The notes under the pieces: generated by a model
Seen by the model: only the letters and a program-made list of their open reading frames with translations
Databases searched by the model: none
Told to the model about the DNA's origin: nothing
Assembly: GCF_035506375.1 (NCBI RefSeq)
Contig: NZ_DATJPM010000065.1
Location: 1-32,109, forward strand
Reading direction: 5' to 3'
From: Methanocella sp.
GTDB lineage: Archaea > Halobacteriota > Methanocellia > Methanocellales > Methanocellaceae
DNA: 32,109 nt
Part shown: in pieces, positions 29,650 to 32,109 of the stretch
Layout: the number at the start of each line of letters is the position of its first letter
Numbering within the stretch: position 1 is the stretch's first letter
Translations under genes and position numbers: made by a program

Positions 29650-30831
29650 ATGTACGACGTCCATCGGATCAGGGAAGATTTTCCAGTGCTGAAGAAGGTC
29701 ATCTATCTCGACAGCGCGGCCACGAGCCAGAAGCCCGTGCAGGTCGTGCGGGCCATGGACGAGTATTTCCTCGAGTACTGCGGCCCATATGGCCGGGGCG
29801 CCCACAGGCTATCTCGAGAGACCACGGAGAAGTACGAGGATGCCAGGGAAGCCGTCGCCGGGTTCATGGGAGTCCTTCCTCGCAACACCATCTTCACCAG
29901 GAACACGACGGAGAGCGTCAACATGGTCGCATACGGCCTGCCGTGGAAAAAAGGCGACCACGTCATCACGTCGGTCTCCGAGCATCATAGTAATCTATTA
30001 CCATGGCAGAGGCTGAGCGATAAGGGCGTTACTATGACGGTCGTCGATACTGACGATAAGGGCGTCATCTCCGCGGACTCCGTAGAGGCCGCCATAACCG
30101 AAAATACGAAACTCATCGCCATCGGCCACATCTCTAACTTTTTTAGCGCCGTCCAGGACGTGCCGGCCATCATGAGGATCGCAAAAAAGCACGGCGTTAA
30201 GCTCCTGCTCGATGCGGCCCAGTCGCTGGGCGAGATGCAGTATGGCTTCAAGGCCTCCGACATAGATTTCATCTGTGCTCCGGGCCACAAGGGCCTGCTC
30301 GGCCCCCAGGGCACGGGCATCCTGTACTTGAAGCGCCCCGAGGAGCTGACGCCGGTTTTCGTGGGAGGCGGCACCGTCAATACCGTCACACTGAGCGGCT
30401 TCAGCTTCGACGACATCCCCTCGCGCTTCGAGTATGGCACGCCCAATATCCCGGGAGTCATCGGCCTGGGGCGGGCCGTAAAGTACGTGGAGGAGCTGGG
30501 CGTCGGGAACATCGAGTCACACCTGTCCGGGCTGGCGCAATACTGTGCGAGGCGGCTGGCGGAGGTCCCGGGCGTCGATGTCTACGGCCCTGAACACCGG
30601 GGCTCGCTGGTCTCCTTTAACGTGAAGAACATGAACTCCCACGACGTGGCCATGATACTGGATGAGACTAAGAAGATCTGCGTCCGCAGCGGCGCCCTGT
30701 GCGCCCAGACGGCGCTGGCCAGGCTGTGCATCACCGGCGCCGCGCGCGCCTCCTTCGGCTGCTACAGCACGAAGGAAGAGGTCGATACGCTAGCGGATGC
30801 GGTCGAGATGATCGCGAGGACGCTCACATAA
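29650..30831 (+). CDS. sufS: SufS-type cysteine desulfurase (class V aminotransferase)
   Basis: A 393-residue PLP enzyme that takes sulfur from cysteine and holds it as a persulfide. The N-terminal YLDSAATSQKP, EHHSNLLPWQ (residues 111-120), DAAQSLGEMQ and the PLP lysine K214 in CAPGHKGLLGPQG are family motifs. The catalytic Cys351 lies in VRSGALCAQ, the position used by group II (SufS) enzymes; ARASFGCYSTKEEVD near the end binds the cofactor. No sufBCD genes adjoin it; its neighbours are the sulfur-carrier gene upstream and the TiaS-like gene downstream. It may therefore feed sulfur to the carrier rather than iron-sulfur assembly. A selenocysteine lyase role cannot be excluded. Confidence 0.88.
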   Translation: MYDVHRIREDFPVLKKVIYLDSAATSQKPVQVVRAMDEYFLEYCGPYGRGAHRLSRETTEKYEDAREAVAGFMGVLPRNTIFTRNTTESVNMVAYGLPWKKGDHVITSVSEHHSNLLPWQRLSDKGVTMTVVDTDDKGVISADSVEAAITENTKLIAIGHISNFFSAVQDVPAIMRIAKKHGVKLLLDAAQSLGEMQYGFKASDIDFICAPGHKGLLGPQGTGILYLKRPEELTPVFVGGGTVNTVTLSGFSFDDIPSRFEYGTPNIPGVIGLGRAVKYVEELGVGNIESHLSGLAQYCARRLAEVPGVDVYGPEHRGSLVSFNVKNMNSHDVAMILDETKKICVRSGALCAQTALARLCITGAARASFGCYSTKEEVDTLADAVEMIARTLT

Positions 30832-30874
30832 GCTATTTCATCTTTTACTTGCAACTAAATATCGTGCATCGCCC

Positions 30875-31981
30875 ATGCTCAAGTCCCTGGAAAAACGCAA
30901 AGAATTGCTAGGCCTCATCGAGAAGATCAGTCGGGAGAAGGGCTTTTTTGACGTCTACGACCTGTCCGGCGCCACCGGCATGCCCCGGAGCACCATCCAG
31001 GACTGGGTGAACCGCTTCGTGGACGACGGCTGCATCAGCGTGCTCCAGGAGCGCGCCGGCCGCAGGCGGGCGAAATATGCCATGCGGCGGGTCAGGAGCC
31101 TTCCCACGTCGGCGTGCAGGCGGATCTTCACGACTGTGGACGGCGATATCGTCGAGATCTTCCACGAATGCCGGAGCGAGGGCTGTATCGCCTTCTGCGA
31201 GTACATGTACGCCATCGGTAATCCACGGGTGCGGAAGAACGGCCTCATCCTTCGCCAGAAGGTAAAAGCGGGACTCGTTGCCGGTGTGCAGAACGAGTCG
31301 CTCGACCTGGAGAAGGTGGCGGTGAGCGACGGCCTGGTATACCAGTATATCCGCACGTTCGGCGGCCCGGCATACTCCCTCACCGAGATGATGGAGAGCG
31401 CCGACGGCGTGCTAGAAATAAAATATACGAAAAAAGGCAACTACACCGAGGGCATCGTCGTCACGGAGGCGCTGACGCACCTGGCCATCGCCGTAGATGA
31501 CACGGACGACGCCGAATCGGGGGCGACCTTCGCGCTGACCCTGTCGCTGCTGGACCTGCTGACGTCGATCGAGGGCGTGCGCCGAATATCCCATAACGTG
31601 GGCTTCTTATACCCGGACGTCCCCATCAAGACGGCCGGTAACGCGGTGAGCTATATTGAGCTGGCCGTTAAAAAGGAGCTGGTCGAATCCGTCATCGAAA
31701 AGGCAGTCGAATACCTGCGGGCACAGACGCATTCGGATAACACCGGCATGGCCGTCAAGATCGGCCTGAAGAGCTGCCCGGAGCTTTTGAGCTTCACGAG
31801 GAAAGCCCGTAATGGCATCGTGACCGCCGAGGAGGCGCTGGCGGCCGCCAAAAAGTCTCGGGTAAGGACCTACGAGATCACTGGGCCCCGGGGCATCATC
31901 GGCGCCGTGGCATCCCTGGGCATGATCGAGTGCCCGCCTGAAAAGCTCATGGACGTCACCACCTCCATATTGCCCGATTAA
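30875..31981 (+). CDS. Winged-helix protein fused to a TiaS-like (TCKD-type) kinase domain
   Basis: A 368-residue protein. Residues ~20-70 form a winged helix-turn-helix (FDVYDLSGATGMPRSTIQDW, then VNRFVDDGCISV), suggesting nucleic-acid binding. A middle region with scattered cysteines (HECRSEGCIAFCEY) follows. Residues ~203-330 contain LAIAVDDTDDAESGATF (DDTDD at 208-212) and NVGFLYPDVPIKTAGNA (247-257). This matches the motifs of the kinase (TCKD) part of TiaS, which modifies C34 of tRNA-Ile with agmatine: GIDDTDSxxG followed by NPNIPxKTRGNGA. The OB-fold and zinc-ribbon parts of TiaS are absent and an HTH is present instead, so it is not TiaS itself. It could be an uncharacterised methanogen family; I am not sure which. 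It follows the desulfurase gene by 43 bp. Confidence 0.75.
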   Translation: MLKSLEKRKELLGLIEKISREKGFFDVYDLSGATGMPRSTIQDWVNRFVDDGCISVLQERAGRRRAKYAMRRVRSLPTSACRRIFTTVDGDIVEIFHECRSEGCIAFCEYMYAIGNPRVRKNGLILRQKVKAGLVAGVQNESLDLEKVAVSDGLVYQYIRTFGGPAYSLTEMMESADGVLEIKYTKKGNYTEGIVVTEALTHLAIAVDDTDDAESGATFALTLSLLDLLTSIEGVRRISHNVGFLYPDVPIKTAGNAVSYIELAVKKELVESVIEKAVEYLRAQTHSDNTGMAVKIGLKSCPELLSFTRKARNGIVTAEEALAAAKKSRVRTYEITGPRGIIGAVASLGMIECPPEKLMDVTTSILPD

Positions 31982-32092
31982 CCACAGGGCGCACGGAGGC
32001 ACCACGGAGGGCACGGCTTATTATTCACCACGGCGACACGGCGAACACGGCGCTTTTTTATGATCGGCACGGCGACACCACGGCGACACGGT
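31982..32092. repeat. CACGG-type 9-mer repeat cluster
   Basis: Right after the stop codon of the TiaS-like gene the sequence is a string of degenerate 8-10-nt units: CACCACGGC, GACACGGCG, AACACGGCG, ACCACGGCG and similar. The cluster is interrupted by a short T-rich stretch at 32054-32060. The family is the same as in the long inverted repeat at 19761-20030 (CACCACAAAGGCACGA). It is not a CRISPR array because the units are too short and there are no spacers. Confidence 0.7.
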
Positions 32093-32109
32093 TTCCTGAT
32101 AATATTATT

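Noticed and set aside
29413..29805. 130-codon minus-strand frame spanning the gap before the desulfurase gene
   Set aside because: It overlaps the desulfurase start and promoter on the opposite strand and shows no recognisable motif or ribosome-binding site.
31982..32092. Possible CRISPR-like array at the end of the window
   Set aside because: The units are 8-10 nt, degenerate and contiguous, with no unique spacers of 30 nt or more.

Overview
The window looks like a chromosomal segment of a methanogenic archaeon. Most likely it belongs to Methanocellales or a close relative in the class II methanogens. The basis is gene content: coenzyme F420 biosynthesis (cofC, cofG, two cofH-type genes), an F420-reducing hydrogenase (frhAGB), an archaeal-type phosphoglycerate mutase, an archaeal GatCAB operon, a PGF-CTERM surface protein, and TATA-box promoters with short leaders. 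Genes are GC-rich with strongly C/G-ending codons, while promoters and intergenic stretches are AT-rich. The taxonomic call is inference; no rRNA gene is present.

Layout. 1-3500: the 3' end of an FAD-dependent dehydrogenase gene, then on the minus strand a stand-alone eight-helix membrane sensor-like protein, cofC, and a secreted protein of unknown function. 3580-6790: cofG and cofH overlap and are followed by a second, diverged cofH-like radical SAM gene. 6790-7530: an AT-rich patch with one small Cys-rich protein gene. 7530-10310: minus-strand frhA-frhG-frhB without frhD. 10380-11660: two paralogous exported or membrane-anchored proteins sharing a beta-sandwich domain. 11690-13775: apgM and thrB, overlapping. 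14180-17780: two large secreted surface proteins. The first has a PGF-CTERM sorting signal and an elaborate promoter region; the second has PEGA domains. 17816-19442: RNA end-processing genes rtcA and kptA, convergent and overlapping at their 3' ends. 19443-20180: a gene-free stretch holding a 270-bp long inverted repeat. 20181-26723: minus-strand operon asnB-gatC-gatA-gatB-topA. 26810-28619: prenyl diphosphate synthase and a methyltransferase. 28760-28841: tRNA-Ser(CGA). 28954-31981: a small charged protein, a ThiS/SAMP-like ubiquitin-fold sulfur carrier, a SufS-type cysteine desulfurase, and a winged-helix protein carrying a TiaS-like kinase domain. The window ends in CAC(G)-type 9-mer repeats.

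How the parts fit. CofC makes the activated phospholactate (or related) moiety of F420; CofG and CofH make the deazaflavin chromophore Fo; Frh uses F420. The window is therefore an F420 supply-and-use neighbourhood. AsnB and GatCAB both put amide nitrogen onto aspartate or glutamate, one on the free amino acid and one on tRNA. SAMP and the desulfurase plausibly form a sulfur-relay pair, and the neighbouring TiaS-like protein hints at a tRNA-modification theme.

The most interesting candidates for something new are the diverged second CofH (altered active-site motif), the HTH-TiaS-kinase-like fusion beside the SAMP/desulfurase genes, the RtcA/KptA pair with a KptA lacking an otherwise conserved Arg, the Cys-rich small protein in the AT-rich patch, and the long inverted repeat built from the same repeat family that recurs elsewhere in the window.
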